Shown here piece by piece: positions 26,486 through 35,855 of a stretch of 64,000 nucleotides of DNA. The number at the start of each line of letters is the position of its first letter. Positions within the stretch are counted from its first letter, which is position 1. Under the pieces are notes generated by a model, which did not search any database, was not told where the DNA came from, and was given only the letters and a program-made list of their open reading frames with translations. Made by a program: the position numbers and the translations under genes. The stretch spans positions 4,791,001 to 4,855,000 of the forward strand of contig NZ_CP012040.1 of assembly GCF_001050135.1 (NCBI RefSeq), written 5' to 3'. This DNA is from Cyclobacterium amurskyense (GTDB lineage Bacteria; Bacteroidota; Bacteroidia; Cytophagales; Cyclobacteriaceae).

Positions 26486-27880
26486 ATGCTAAATAAAAGT
26501 CTATTATATATACCTTTTTTGTCCTTGCTATTATCTTCTTGCTTTGTGGCAAAAGACTACGAACAATCGGATAAAGTAGTGGAAGAGGTTTATTACAGAA
26601 CGGATTTATTGCCGGAGGACAGTATTTCGATGGCTGATTATTCTTGGAGAGAGGTTTTCTCCGATCCCAATCTAGTGCGCCATATCGAAGCAGGATTAGA
26701 AGCCAATTTAGATATTAGAATGGCTTTACAAAATATTCTTGCAGCCCAATCCTATTACAAACAAGGGAAGTGGGGGCAATTGCCCACCTTGAGCGGAACA
26801 GGAAAAGTAACGCATCAGGAATTGTCAAAAAACTCACAGTTCGGGGCTTTCTTTGATGGGGGAATTACCCAATATGAGGTTTCTGCTGGTTTTTCTTGGG
26901 AGGCTGATATTTGGGGTAAAATTAGAAGTCAGCGAAGAGCATTTGAAGCATCCTATTTGCAATCAATTGCAGCTCATCAGGCAGTGAAGACTCGATTGAT
27001 CAATGATATTGCCAATCTCTATTTCAGGTTGTTGGCATTGGACCAGCAATTGGAATTGACCAATGAAACGATCAAAAATAGAGAACAGGCTTTGGAAACC
27101 ACTGCTTCATTGAAAATTGCAGGAATTGTTACAGAGGTAGGAGTGAAGCAAACGGAAGCGCAGCTCTATACGGCAAAGGCCTTGAAAGTTGATTTGCAAA
27201 GAGACTTACATTTAGCAGAAAACACCCTTTCCATACTCTTGGGCAAATCACCTGAGGATATTTCTCGAGGTGACTTGGACGATCAGCAGCTACCAGAAGC
27301 CCTGTCCATTGGTTTTCCAGTGCAATTGCTTCGCAATAGGCCGGATGTATTTGCAGCGGAATACGGATTAATTAATGCTTTTGAAATGAGCAATGTGGCC
27401 AAGACGAATCTTTACCCATCCCTGACCATTTCTGGTACAGGAGGTATTCAAGGTTTGGAGTTGGATCAGTTGTTTAGCCTTAATTCTGTTTTTGCCAATG
27501 TTATTGGTGGTTTAACCCAACCTATCTTAAATGGTAGAAGGTTGAAAACCCAGTTTGAAGTTTCTTTAACCCAACAAGAGCAAGCTTATTTGAATTTCAG
27601 AAAAACCATTTTAACCGCTGAAAAGGAAGTTTCCGATGCCATTTATAATTTTGATTCGGCAAAAGAAAAAGAGGCTTTGGTAAGGAAAGAACTGGATGCC
27701 AATAGAGTGGCCATTGAGTATTCCGAAGAATTGCTTGACAATGGTATTGGCAATTATCTGGAAGTAATCACCGCTAGGGAAAATGCATTGAATTCTGAGA
27801 TTAAATTAATCAATACCCGCTATTCCCAGATGGAAGCCCTTACCAATTTATATAGGGCACTTGGTGGTGGTTGGCAGTAA
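26486..27880 (+). CDS. Outer-membrane efflux channel (TolC/NodT family), lipoprotein
   Basis: 464 residues, lipobox LLSSC (Cys19), typical of the NodT/OprM branch of outer-membrane factors. Two OEP repeats are apparent. The first begins ALQNILAAQSYYKQGKWGQLPTLSGTGKV with GFSWEADIWGKIRSQ. The second contains FPVQLLRNRPDVFAAEYGLINAFEMSNVAKTNLYPSLTISG, a hallmark of the family. It begins five bases after the pump gene and completes the efflux system. Two strong hairpins follow at 27914 and 28004. Confidence 0.96.
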   Translation: MLNKSLLYIPFLSLLLSSCFVAKDYEQSDKVVEEVYYRTDLLPEDSISMADYSWREVFSDPNLVRHIEAGLEANLDIRMALQNILAAQSYYKQGKWGQLPTLSGTGKVTHQELSKNSQFGAFFDGGITQYEVSAGFSWEADIWGKIRSQRRAFEASYLQSIAAHQAVKTRLINDIANLYFRLLALDQQLELTNETIKNREQALETTASLKIAGIVTEVGVKQTEAQLYTAKALKVDLQRDLHLAENTLSILLGKSPEDISRGDLDDQQLPEALSIGFPVQLLRNRPDVFAAEYGLINAFEMSNVAKTNLYPSLTISGTGGIQGLELDQLFSLNSVFANVIGGLTQPILNGRRLKTQFEVSLTQQEQAYLNFRKTILTAEKEVSDAIYNFDSAKEKEALVRKELDANRVAIEYSEELLDNGIGNYLEVITARENALNSEIKLINTRYSQMEALTNLYRALGGGWQ

Positions 27881-27913
27881 TTGCTTTTGATAGTAATGCT
27901 CGCAATTCAATTT

Positions 27914-27945
27914 CTTGTGTATGCTTTTGCGAAAGCATACACAAG
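27914..27945 (+). terminator. Perfect 14-bp hairpin with TGCG tetraloop after efflux operon
   Basis: CTTGTGTATGCTTT (27914-27927), loop TGCG, AAAGCATACACAAG (27932-27945): no mismatch. The following sequence is only moderately T-rich (TTGACAGTTTTCC), so it may stabilise a 3' end or act as a weak terminator. Confidence 0.6.
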
Positions 27946-28003
27946 TTGACAGTTTTCCTTATAAAATTGTATTGCTAAAGGTTTTAATGCCAAAAAGTAA
28001 TGG

Positions 28004-28052
28004 CCCCTCAATATTTTGCTTTGATACAAAGCGAAATATTGAGGGGCTTTTT
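28004..28052 (+). terminator. Strong 20-bp terminator hairpin
   Basis: Left arm 28004-28023, right arm 28027-28046, three-base loop ATA, a single G-T wobble, stem ends in CCCC/GGGG, followed by T5. This is the definite end of the efflux operon transcript. Confidence 0.88.
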
Positions 28053-28089
28053 GCATGCTAGCAAACCGATCCTATTTTCTTGTTATTAT

Positions 28090-28308
28090 TTTATCCCGAA
28101 ATATGCATAAGACATTCTATTAAGTGCTGAAATCGCTTTAAAATCAGCCACTTCGTTGCTATTTTCAATTTCACCATAGCGGTGCTATGCTGAAATCTCC
28201 AAACAGCCTGATTTTCTTGCGATTGCAACACTTCCCGTAAACACGGGACAGGCTATCACCCCTGGCATTGGTCAGGACGGAGAAATCCTATTACATAATC
28301 CGGGTTTA
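28090..28308 (+). repeat. Fold-back repeat, copy 2 (full length)
   Basis: Same element as at 16043, same orientation. It starts TTTATCCCG (one change from TTTAACCCG) and ends CGGGTTTA. The inner arms are less perfectly paired than in copy 1. Side hairpin CCCGTAAACACGGG is intact; the second reads CCTGGCATTGGTCAGG. It lies between the efflux terminators and the convergent barrel-protein gene. Confidence 0.9.
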
Positions 28309-28337
28309 TTTCCTGATCATGGAATCTGAGGAAAATA

Positions 28338-28368
28338 AAAATGCCGCAAATATAAACCTGCGGCATTT
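28338..28368 (-). terminator. Terminator of the outer-membrane barrel gene
   Basis: AAATGCCGCA (28338-28347) pairs with TGCGGCATTT (28359-28368). Read on the minus strand it is followed by a T-rich tail, 58 bases after the stop of the 28426-30798 gene. Confidence 0.8.
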
Positions 28369-28425
28369 AATGGCTTGTCGATGTAATTTTATTTTTCTGC
28401 TATTGGAAGACAGGTTAATTAGGTT

Positions 28426-30798
28426 TTAAAAGCGGCGTTTTTGTCCACTGAATTCCATTGCTTCACCTTTTCCAAAGCCATAACTTAAACCAAAGGTGAC
28501 AAACCTTCCTCGCATTCTATGGCTGTATTGTGAGAAGTTGCTTTGGATTGTTTCACTTTCAAATATCCTACTTGCAAAAGCATCTCTAACACTAAGATTA
28601 AGGATTACTTTTCCTTTTAGTATTTTTTTCCTGACACCAATGTCAGCCATGGCATAGCCACTCATCAATTGTTGAAATGTTTGTCTTTTTGATTGGTAGT
28701 TTCCAACGAGCTCCAAGGCAAAGTCAGCAGGGAAATCAATTTTTGTAGTTAACCTTGTAGACCATTGGTCAGCATTGAAGTCAAAATCTGTAGATTCATA
28801 AGTTCCTTGTCTATGGAAATAATTGTAATTAAAATCCCCATTAAATGACAACCAATCCAATGGTGTGTATTTACCATTTACTTCCCAACCAGTGGTTTTA
28901 TTGGTTCCAATATTCATAGGCATGGAGATGGCAACATCCCCTTCAAATCGGGTGACATTTTCCACAGTGCTGGTAATGTACCTGTGATAAACTGATGAGC
29001 TTAAAGAGAATGCTTTGTGATCAAATATCCCTGTTATTTCATAGCTATCAGTTAATTCAGGAAGCAAATCCGGATTTCCTGTTCTAATACTGTAATTGTT
29101 TCTAATATTATAATAAGGATTCAAGTCAAATAATCTTGGTCTGGCAATTCTTCTTGAATACCCAGCTTGCAGAGAAAAGTTATCCATCATCTTATAAGAG
29201 GTATGGACCGTAGGGAAAAAGTTGGTAAAATTCCTGTTGTTTTCTTGGTTATTTTGTTCCAATAAGGTGTATAGGTCTGTGTTTTCTACCCTTAGACCTA
29301 ATTTGATGCCTGCTTTATCGCCTTCATAAGATCCGGTACTGTATACACCCAGAACTTTTTGGTTGTAGAGAAAGGAATTGGATAAATCTGTTACTACCAC
29401 CCATTGGTTGTCTTCCCAGTTGCTAATTGAATAATCGTTTCCTACATCTGTAATTAGATATTGGCCACCAGTTTCAAAAGTTATCTTTTCAGTAAAAGGC
29501 TGGGTATAATCTGCTTTGAAAGTATATTCTACTTGGCCAAAGTCAGTTTGAGTTTGCTGTCGATCACTTAATGCATCTTCACCAAATTCCGGGGTATTAT
29601 TGAAGGCTGATTTTTGATCTTTTGAAAATGAGCTACCTAATGCACTGATCAATAGATTATGGTCTTTTTTATCAGAGAAATCTTTTTTGTACTGCATTTC
29701 AAATTGCCATTTAGGATTGGTTGCGGAAGTAACCTCATCCCTTTGCCATGCAGAGGAAACGACATTGTCTGCGCCTATAGTGCTATAATTAATCAGTGAA
29801 GTTTCTGACTCCCACTCGTAGGCAAAGTTACCGGTAAGTGAAAGTACGTTTTTGTCATCTATATGGTAATCCGTTCCTAAAATAATATTAAGGAAAGATT
29901 CGCCTTTGTCTCTTTCTCCAAAATTGTTTATTTCAGTATTGGCAATCTCATTTCTGTTATAGCCTTTGTAATTTTCAGGGAATTTACGTTTACCAACTCC
30001 AATTTGGCTGAATAGATTGAACTTTTCAGTTCTTTTATTCAAGCTGAATCCTAGGCTATGGTTGTCTGGAACACCAGTGTTTAATGATACAGAGCCATTA
30101 ATTCCTCGTTTTTCTTCTTTCTTTAATACGATATTAATAATTCCAGATGTTCCTTCGGCATCGTATTTTGCAGATGGGTTGGTAATGACTTCAACGCTTT
30201 CTATCATATCTGCTGTTAAAGTACCCAATGCATTTCCTCCATCACTTGCCAAGACGGATGGTTTGCCATTGATCATGATTTGAACACCGCCAGCTCCTCT
30301 TAATTGGATTTGCCCTTCAATATCTACTGTTACCGATGGTACATTATTTAGCACTTCTAGCGCACTTGCCCCTGTACTACTCAGGTCTTGCCCTACATTG
30401 AAAATCCTTTTGTCTAGTCGGAATTCTGTTGATGATCTTTCGCCCCTTATTATCACCTCGTCCATCAACTTACTGTCTTCTTCTAAATAGACAATTCCAA
30501 AATCAACTTTTCCATTGTTAATTTGATAATCAGTAATGGTTTTTGAAATAAAACCTATAAAGCTAACTTCTAGAATAAATGTTTCATCCTGGGTAATTAG
30601 CAATAGTCCACCATCTGCTTTTGTGGTGGTACCCACCAGTAGGTTTCCAGACTCCTTGTCAAGCAATTTAATGGTAGCAAATTCAATTGGAATTTGGCTG
30701 TTTGCTACCAGCACTTTTCCGGATACTTCTATATCCTGTGCCGTAGAAGAAAATTGGGTCACAAAAAAAAGTGTGACAAGTGTTAGAAGTAATTTCAT
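28426..30798 (-). CDS. TonB-type outer-membrane barrel with carboxypeptidase-regulatory-like N-domain
   Basis: 790 residues. After the signal peptide (ending STAQD) comes an Ig-like CarboxypepD_reg domain (ISGKVLVANSQIPIEFATIKLLDKESGNLL-type sequence). A plug domain follows, with SSTGASALEVLNNVPSVTVDIEGQIQLRGAGGVQIMINGKPS and IESVEVITNPSAKYDAEGTSGIINIVLKK. The rest is a barrel of the 'outer membrane beta-barrel protein' (OMP_b-brl_3) type. There is no SusD partner, so it is more likely a receptor or remodelling protein than a glycan importer. It is divergent from a LytS/LytTR pair, a common pairing in this phylum, and may be that system's target. Confidence 0.9.
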   Translation of the reverse strand: MKLLLTLVTLFFVTQFSSTAQDIEVSGKVLVANSQIPIEFATIKLLDKESGNLLVGTTTKADGGLLLITQDETFILEVSFIGFISKTITDYQINNGKVDFGIVYLEEDSKLMDEVIIRGERSSTEFRLDKRIFNVGQDLSSTGASALEVLNNVPSVTVDIEGQIQLRGAGGVQIMINGKPSVLASDGGNALGTLTADMIESVEVITNPSAKYDAEGTSGIINIVLKKEEKRGINGSVSLNTGVPDNHSLGFSLNKRTEKFNLFSQIGVGKRKFPENYKGYNRNEIANTEINNFGERDKGESFLNIILGTDYHIDDKNVLSLTGNFAYEWESETSLINYSTIGADNVVSSAWQRDEVTSATNPKWQFEMQYKKDFSDKKDHNLLISALGSSFSKDQKSAFNNTPEFGEDALSDRQQTQTDFGQVEYTFKADYTQPFTEKITFETGGQYLITDVGNDYSISNWEDNQWVVVTDLSNSFLYNQKVLGVYSTGSYEGDKAGIKLGLRVENTDLYTLLEQNNQENNRNFTNFFPTVHTSYKMMDNFSLQAGYSRRIARPRLFDLNPYYNIRNNYSIRTGNPDLLPELTDSYEITGIFDHKAFSLSSSVYHRYITSTVENVTRFEGDVAISMPMNIGTNKTTGWEVNGKYTPLDWLSFNGDFNYNYFHRQGTYESTDFDFNADQWSTRLTTKIDFPADFALELVGNYQSKRQTFQQLMSGYAMADIGVRKKILKGKVILNLSVRDAFASRIFESETIQSNFSQYSHRMRGRFVTFGLSYGFGKGEAMEFSGQKRRF

Positions 30799-30957
30799 AG
30801 TAGTTGAATATTTCTTTTGATTATGTGAATTTGTAAATAAATAGTCAACAAATAAAAAGTATTCGGTAAACGGTTCATTTTGTCTGTCAAACGACAGATA
30901 TGTTATTTATGAGTTAATCTTGTTGTTTGTAGGGATAAACGGGCTGTTTAACTTTTA

Positions 30958-30992
30958 TTTTTGTTTAAGAGCCTTCCTATTTTCTATATTTG
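30958..30992 (+). promoter_or_regulatory. Promoter very close to the LytS-type kinase start
   Basis: TTTTTG at 30958-30963 and TATATTTG at 30985-30992 are 21 bases apart and match the -33/-7 elements. The chosen start codon, ATG at 30997, is only four bases beyond the -7 element, so the transcript would start at or next to the ATG (leaderless) if this promoter is used. Confidence 0.5.
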
Positions 30993-30996
30993 TCCC

Positions 30997-32031
30997 ATGG
31001 AGAGGCATCTACAAAAACAAAACATAGCCTATAAGGAGTTCTTTTTTCAACTTGTGTTACATGCATTGGTTTTTAGTTTCTATGTAATAGATAGTAGTCA
31101 TCCCAGTAAAGTCAATACATTTCATTGGTATGATGTTGTGTATTTTCTAAACTATACAATGGCTAACCTTATCATAAGTTACGTATTACTGCCCAGGTTT
31201 TTCTACAAAAAGAATTACGTAGCCTTTTTTGGATTGACCTTTCTTACCATTGCCCTTGTTATTGTTTTGGAAGAACTAGGGATAGAGAAATGGTTTTTTC
31301 CAGATTCCAGAGGAACAGGTTTCCCAGGGGTAATCTTTAGTTTGGCACAGGTATTACCTGTGATTGTCATTCTTTCAGGGTTTAAGTTTGCATGGGATGC
31401 ACTTCGAAATCAGCGGAAGGTAGAGGAGTTGAAAGCCATCATAAAAGAAGGGGAATTGACTTTTTTAAAGTCTCAAATTAATCCTCATTTCCTTTTCAAT
31501 AATCTCAATAATCTCTATTCCTACGCCGTTGTAAAGTCTTCGAAAACACCAGAAATAATACTTGAGCTAAGTTCCGTGTTGCGGTACATGCTTTATGAAT
31601 GTAAGGAGGCCTCTGTTCCTCTTTCCAAAGAAATTGAACACCTTAGAAATTTCACCCGGCTGTATGAAATGCAAATTGAAGAGCGGGGAGAGGTTACTTT
31701 TGAGGCTCCAACGGACTTTTCGGGGTTTAGAATAGCACCGTTAATTCTAAATGTATTTATCGAAAATGCCTTCAAACACAGTCAAACTGGTCAATCAGAA
31801 AAAATTAAAATAGCGATTAAGTTGTCAATCAACGAAGATGGAAATTTGATTTTCATTTGTCAAAACAACTATAAACATCCTGGCCAGGTGGTACGCTCCG
31901 GTAAAGGTATAGGGTTAATAAATGTAAAAAAGAGGTTGAAGTTGCTTTACCCTGATGGCCACGTATTGGATATTCAGCAGTCGGATATAGAATATAAGGT
32001 AACCTTAAAAATGGCATTAAACAGGAACTAA
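30997..32031 (+). CDS. LytS/YehU-type sensor histidine kinase
   Basis: 344 residues from ATG at 30997 (MERHLQKQ). A TTG 12 codons upstream lies inside the promoter and is rejected. Four membrane helices fill residues ~15-130 without a periplasmic sensor domain. FLKSQINPHFLFNNLNNLYSYA contains the phospho-acceptor His164 of the His_kinase (PF06580) family, and a HATPase follows with IENAFKHS and GKGIGLINVKKRL (N and G boxes). It autophosphorylates and signals to the LytTR regulator encoded two bases downstream. It is divergent from the barrel gene. Confidence 0.93.
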   Translation: MERHLQKQNIAYKEFFFQLVLHALVFSFYVIDSSHPSKVNTFHWYDVVYFLNYTMANLIISYVLLPRFFYKKNYVAFFGLTFLTIALVIVLEELGIEKWFFPDSRGTGFPGVIFSLAQVLPVIVILSGFKFAWDALRNQRKVEELKAIIKEGELTFLKSQINPHFLFNNLNNLYSYAVVKSSKTPEIILELSSVLRYMLYECKEASVPLSKEIEHLRNFTRLYEMQIEERGEVTFEAPTDFSGFRIAPLILNVFIENAFKHSQTGQSEKIKIAIKLSINEDGNLIFICQNNYKHPGQVVRSGKGIGLINVKKRLKLLYPDGHVLDIQQSDIEYKVTLKMALNRN

Positions 32032-32032
32032 G

Positions 32033-32737
32033 ATGAATTGCATAATAATTGAAGACCAGCCACCAGCTCAAAGAATACTCAAAAAGTACATTGAGGACAT
32101 GGGTACTCTTGAACTTATGGGTACTTTTAGTGACCCTATTCTGGCAATGGAGTTTTTGAATAACAATGGCATAGATCTGATTTTTTTGGACATTCATCTC
32201 CCTCGGTTAACAGGCCTTGATCTACTTAAAAGTTTAAGCAAAAAACCAGCTATTATCCTTACCACTGCCTATTCTGAATATGCATTGGAAAGTTACGAAT
32301 TGGATGTAGTGGATTACTTATTAAAACCTTTTTCATTTCTACGCTTTGTAAAGGCGGTCGGTAAAGTTTCAGTGTCGGTAGACAGCAAAACCAATGAAAA
32401 GCCGATAATAAAATCAAACCCTGCCAAAAAAGAGCATTTTGTCAAATTAGGGTATGACCATGTCAGAATTGCTTTTGAAGACATCATGTACATACGTGCA
32501 GATGGTGATTACTGTGAGATCATCCTTATGGATAAAAAGTACTTGTCTTCTGAACCCATGCGAAAATGGATGGAACTTTTAGATGGGTTGCACTTTATCC
32601 GCATACATAAATCCTATATGGTAAATATAACCAGAATAGAGAAAGTTTCAGGGAATTTAATCACCTTAGTCAACGGCGAGCAATTGCCCATTGGCAGAGC
32701 ATTTAAGGAAGATTTTTCCGAAAGATTCTTGAAGTAA
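32033..32737 (+). CDS. LytTR-family response regulator
   Basis: 234 residues. The receiver domain (1-115) has acidic ED near residues 7-8, phospho-acceptor Asp53 in IFLDIHLP, TTAY (Thr77/78) and Lys98 in LLKPF. The C-terminal LytTR DNA-binding domain (about 140-234) includes EHFVKLGYDHVRIAFEDIMYIRADGDYCEI, FIRIHKSYMVNITRIEKVSG and LPIGRAFKEDF. It starts one base after the kinase stop, so they are co-translated. The target is unknown; the divergent outer-membrane gene is the nearest candidate. Confidence 0.95.
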   Translation: MNCIIIEDQPPAQRILKKYIEDMGTLELMGTFSDPILAMEFLNNNGIDLIFLDIHLPRLTGLDLLKSLSKKPAIILTTAYSEYALESYELDVVDYLLKPFSFLRFVKAVGKVSVSVDSKTNEKPIIKSNPAKKEHFVKLGYDHVRIAFEDIMYIRADGDYCEIILMDKKYLSSEPMRKWMELLDGLHFIRIHKSYMVNITRIEKVSGNLITLVNGEQLPIGRAFKEDFSERFLK

Positions 32738-32742
32738 ATTGC

Positions 32743-33591
32743 TTAGTTTAATTCCTTTATTTTAATATTTTTAAACTCTACACCCTGTCCTTCGGCCTGT
32801 AATCCAATGTATCCTTCTTTTAGCATTTGTCCATCAACCTTATATGAAGGGTCAAAACGATTGGCAACACCACCCCCAATTTGAGGATTGGTGTATTCCA
32901 ATACTTGTTCACCATTAACCTTATGGATCACAAGGGAATCACTATATACAATCAATTCTGCATGTACCCATTCGTCCCAGGGAAAAGTAGGAGAGCTGGA
33001 ACTAATACAATGTCTGGGATCCATTTCTCCATTAAAGAATACTTCAGTCCCAGGAGAGCACATGTTTCCTGTAGGGCGTGGTTTACCATCCCCAGCATCA
33101 GCCAGCATTTGGTATTCAACAGATATGGGCCAATCCTGTTCTTTCAGTATTGTTTCGGGTGCTTGGGAATGAAACATAACACCACTGTTTCTATATGTAT
33201 AGCTAGGTGCATCTTCCATCCATTGGTCTGTGAAGCGATAATCGAATTTTAAGTGAAATGAAGAATATGGTTTTTTATAAAACAAGTGACCATAGCGCTC
33301 ATCAAAACGCTCATAGCCATCATAATTGACCTGAATAATCCCATCTACCACCCGAAAGGTGTTTGCATAGTTGTCCCCTGACTCATGGTGCTGCAATTTT
33401 GCTGTCCAACCTTCCAGATTTTTGCCATTAAAGATGGTTTCCCATTCAGCCTCTGTTGATTTTACTGTGGTCTTTGATTCACTTTTTCCGCAGGAATAAA
33501 ACAATAAAAGCAGAAGAAATATAGCCAGTAATTGAGACAGTTGAAAAGATGGACGATTAAATGTAGGGAAGTTCATTTTATTGGGTTTCAT
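32743..33591 (-). CDS. DUF1080 (3-keto-disaccharide hydrolase-like) lipoprotein
   Basis: 282 residues; signal with lipobox FYSC. The DUF1080 concanavalin-like fold is clear: WETIFNGKNLEGWTAK at the start of the mature domain, FHLKFDYRFT, NSGVMFHSQ, ISVEYQMLADAGDGKPRPTG, WDEWVHAELIVYSDSLVIHKVNGEQVLEY and GYIGLQAEGQGVEFKNIKIKEL at the end. Characterised relatives cleave 3-keto-glycosides; many DUF1080 proteins are uncharacterised glycan-handling lipoproteins. It lies 20 bases downstream of the SulP transporter on the same strand, so it could share its transcript, although no functional link is obvious. Confidence 0.9.
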   Translation of the reverse strand: MKPNKMNFPTFNRPSFQLSQLLAIFLLLLLFYSCGKSESKTTVKSTEAEWETIFNGKNLEGWTAKLQHHESGDNYANTFRVVDGIIQVNYDGYERFDERYGHLFYKKPYSSFHLKFDYRFTDQWMEDAPSYTYRNSGVMFHSQAPETILKEQDWPISVEYQMLADAGDGKPRPTGNMCSPGTEVFFNGEMDPRHCISSSSPTFPWDEWVHAELIVYSDSLVIHKVNGEQVLEYTNPQIGGGVANRFDPSYKVDGQMLKEGYIGLQAEGQGVEFKNIKIKELN

Positions 33592-33611
33592 GGGTGGTTT
33601 AAATTCAAGCC

Positions 33612-35855
33612 CTAATTTAGGGAATTATTATTAGACCTATTCTCAGCAATACTAAGCGTGGAAAACTCAATTTTTCCAGTTTTCCTATTAAATATGGCCG
33701 TACACAAGCCAATATTACCTTTTAGGATTTCACTCTTTAGATAAGGATTGCTGGAAAGAACCAAAGCTCTGGAGTATTCTATGTTCCATTTTGTTAATCG
33801 CTCAGTCCAATCCTCCAGATTCTCTGCATTTAATTCTTTAGGTTTGAAAAAACCTTCAGAAATGGCAGGTGTCAGCAAGCTACTGATTCGCTCTTCCGAT
33901 GAGCTCATTGTGTTTTTTAAGGCATAGTTAATTAGTTTATTCGGTGAATGCCCCATTATCAAAATTAGCTTGGCATGTTGTTTTCTGCAGGAAATTTCAA
34001 TGGTGTCAATGAGGTCGGCTCCTAGAATGTTACCTGCAACTTTCAATGGAATTAGGTCGCCTATTCCTGTGTTCATCAACATGTTAAGAGGTTCGCGCAT
34101 GTCTATACAATTGACTACAATGGCCAAAGGAGCGTCCTTGATGAAATCCTTTAATTTCTTGTTTTGGAATCTCCTCGAAACCAGGTCACCGTCTACATAC
34201 CGTTTATTACCTTCTTCTAGGAAGTTCAATATTTTTTGAGGTGTTTTAAGATCATTTCTATCTTGAGAATGTTTTCGATCTATTTTAATTTTATTTCTAG
34301 GTGTGAAATTGTCTCCCAAGCCTATTATGTTGAAGTCAATGTTGTTTTCCTTTGCAAAAGTGTCTTTGTAATCCTCAAAAATCTCCAAAATATCGGGTTC
34401 AACGTAGGAAGAAAAGGAAGCGTCAATGATCACTTTTGTTCCATTTGGCAAGTTCCAAAGCGTTCTTTTAATGGCTGGTTTGTTTAAAAATGAGACTTCA
34501 TTTGACAGTTCAAGTCGGACAATTTTCTTTTTATTGACAGGATTGGTTGCCTCTATATAATAAGGATTATAAAAATTGCTTCTAAGTAAGAAAAAGACAC
34601 TTACTGCTGATCCAATCAATACACCTAATAACACATCTGTTAAGAGAATAGCAATTACCGTGACTGCAAAGGGTAAAAACTGCACCCAGCCTTTTCTGTA
34701 CATCTGTTTGATGATTCGAAAGGAAGTAAGTTTATACCCAACTAATAGTAATATAGCAGCAAGGGAGGCCAAAGGGATTAAATTGATAATATTGCTGAGG
34801 AATAAAACACTAATGGTCAAAAGAAAACCATGGATCAGTGTAGAGAATTTGGATTCAGCACCTGCCTCAATGTTTACAGAACTACGTACAATCACTGACG
34901 TAATGGGGATTCCTCCTAATAAACCTGCAAGTGTGTTCCCTATCCCTTGAGCTACCAACTCTTGATTGGGTGGGCTTCTTCTTTTATGAGGATCCAGATT
35001 GTCTGTAGCTTCCAGATTTAAAAGTGTGGCTATGGAACCTATTATAGCAATGGTGAAAGCATAGGTCCAAACTTTGCTGTCATTTATGGCAGTAAAATCA
35101 GGAAAGGTAAACAATGAACCAAAGTGATTTATTTCTGGTATATTGACCAGATGGACACCGTCTAGATATAGGGTAGGGATATAGAACTTGAAAAGCTGGT
35201 TAAGTCCTACTCCTAATATTACAACAAATAAGGAGGGAGGAAATAGTTTTAAGTGCTTTAAGGGGGTTTTATCCCAGTATATCATAATTACCAATGAAAT
35301 AAGAGATAGCAAAAGTGCTCCAGGTGCAATGGTGGTAAAAACCAAAAACGCTCTTTCTTGTAGCCCTGTAAAAAAATCTTGCGAATAATTCAATAGTCGA
35401 CTTTCGTTGAGTTCTACACCCAGTGCATAAGGCAACTGGGAAAAAATAAGAATTAGCCCAATTGCAGCCAGTAAACCCTTTATAATATTGGTTGGGATAT
35501 AGTCGGCAATTCTACCGGCTTTAAGGAAACCAAGGGCAACTTGAATTAAGCCTCCTATCAATAGTGCCAATAGGAATACCTGAAAAGAACCCAACAGTTG
35601 AATAGCAATTAATACCACCGCAGATAAGCTAGCAGCAGGTCCGGTTACGCTTGTGTGGGAGCGACTAATTAAGCCAACAACCAACCCCCCAATCATTCCA
35701 GAAATTAATCCAGAGATCAACGGTGCACCACTTGCCAAAGCTATGCCCAAGCACAGAGGAAGAGCTACCAGAAAAACCACAATTCCAGCAGGAATATCCT
35801 TTGAAGGATTATTGTATGTTTTCGGACCAAATAGTTTATTCTGCTTAAATCCCAT
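33612..35855 (-). CDS. SulP-family anion transporter fused to a degenerate beta-carbonic anhydrase domain
   Basis: 747 residues in three parts. Residues ~15-425 are SulP transmembrane segments (DIPAGIVVFLVALPLCLGIALASGAP, TSVTGPAASLS, ELVAQGIGNTLAGLLGGIPITSVIVRSSVNIEAGAES). A STAS domain follows at ~445-515. A beta-carbonic-anhydrase-like domain fills ~540-747. In it the first zinc motif is C583-I-D585-M-R587 and His636 is present, but the second zinc Cys of HxxC is Asn639 (GHSPNK). Catalytic hydration of CO2 is therefore doubtful and the domain may be regulatory. SulP-CA fusions are generally proposed to move bicarbonate, sometimes sulfate, with Na+ or H+. The promoter region upstream is AT-rich with CAAAAATA at 35990 (TAnnTTTG on the minus strand). 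Confidence 0.9.
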   Translation of the reverse strand: MGFKQNKLFGPKTYNNPSKDIPAGIVVFLVALPLCLGIALASGAPLISGLISGMIGGLVVGLISRSHTSVTGPAASLSAVVLIAIQLLGSFQVFLLALLIGGLIQVALGFLKAGRIADYIPTNIIKGLLAAIGLILIFSQLPYALGVELNESRLLNYSQDFFTGLQERAFLVFTTIAPGALLLSLISLVIMIYWDKTPLKHLKLFPPSLFVVILGVGLNQLFKFYIPTLYLDGVHLVNIPEINHFGSLFTFPDFTAINDSKVWTYAFTIAIIGSIATLLNLEATDNLDPHKRRSPPNQELVAQGIGNTLAGLLGGIPITSVIVRSSVNIEAGAESKFSTLIHGFLLTISVLFLSNIINLIPLASLAAILLLVGYKLTSFRIIKQMYRKGWVQFLPFAVTVIAILLTDVLLGVLIGSAVSVFFLLRSNFYNPYYIEATNPVNKKKIVRLELSNEVSFLNKPAIKRTLWNLPNGTKVIIDASFSSYVEPDILEIFEDYKDTFAKENNIDFNIIGLGDNFTPRNKIKIDRKHSQDRNDLKTPQKILNFLEEGNKRYVDGDLVSRRFQNKKLKDFIKDAPLAIVVNCIDMREPLNMLMNTGIGDLIPLKVAGNILGADLIDTIEISCRKQHAKLILIMGHSPNKLINYALKNTMSSSEERISSLLTPAISEGFFKPKELNAENLEDWTERLTKWNIEYSRALVLSSNPYLKSEILKGNIGLCTAIFNRKTGKIEFSTLSIAENRSNNNSLN

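Noticed and set aside
30961..30996. TTG start extending the LytS kinase by 12 residues
   Set aside because: The codons overlap the promoter elements, and the added residues are not part of the family's N-terminus. ATG at 30997 fits better.
33612..34300. Active carbonic anhydrase call for the C-terminal SulP domain
   Set aside because: The second zinc cysteine is Asn639, so catalysis is not claimed.
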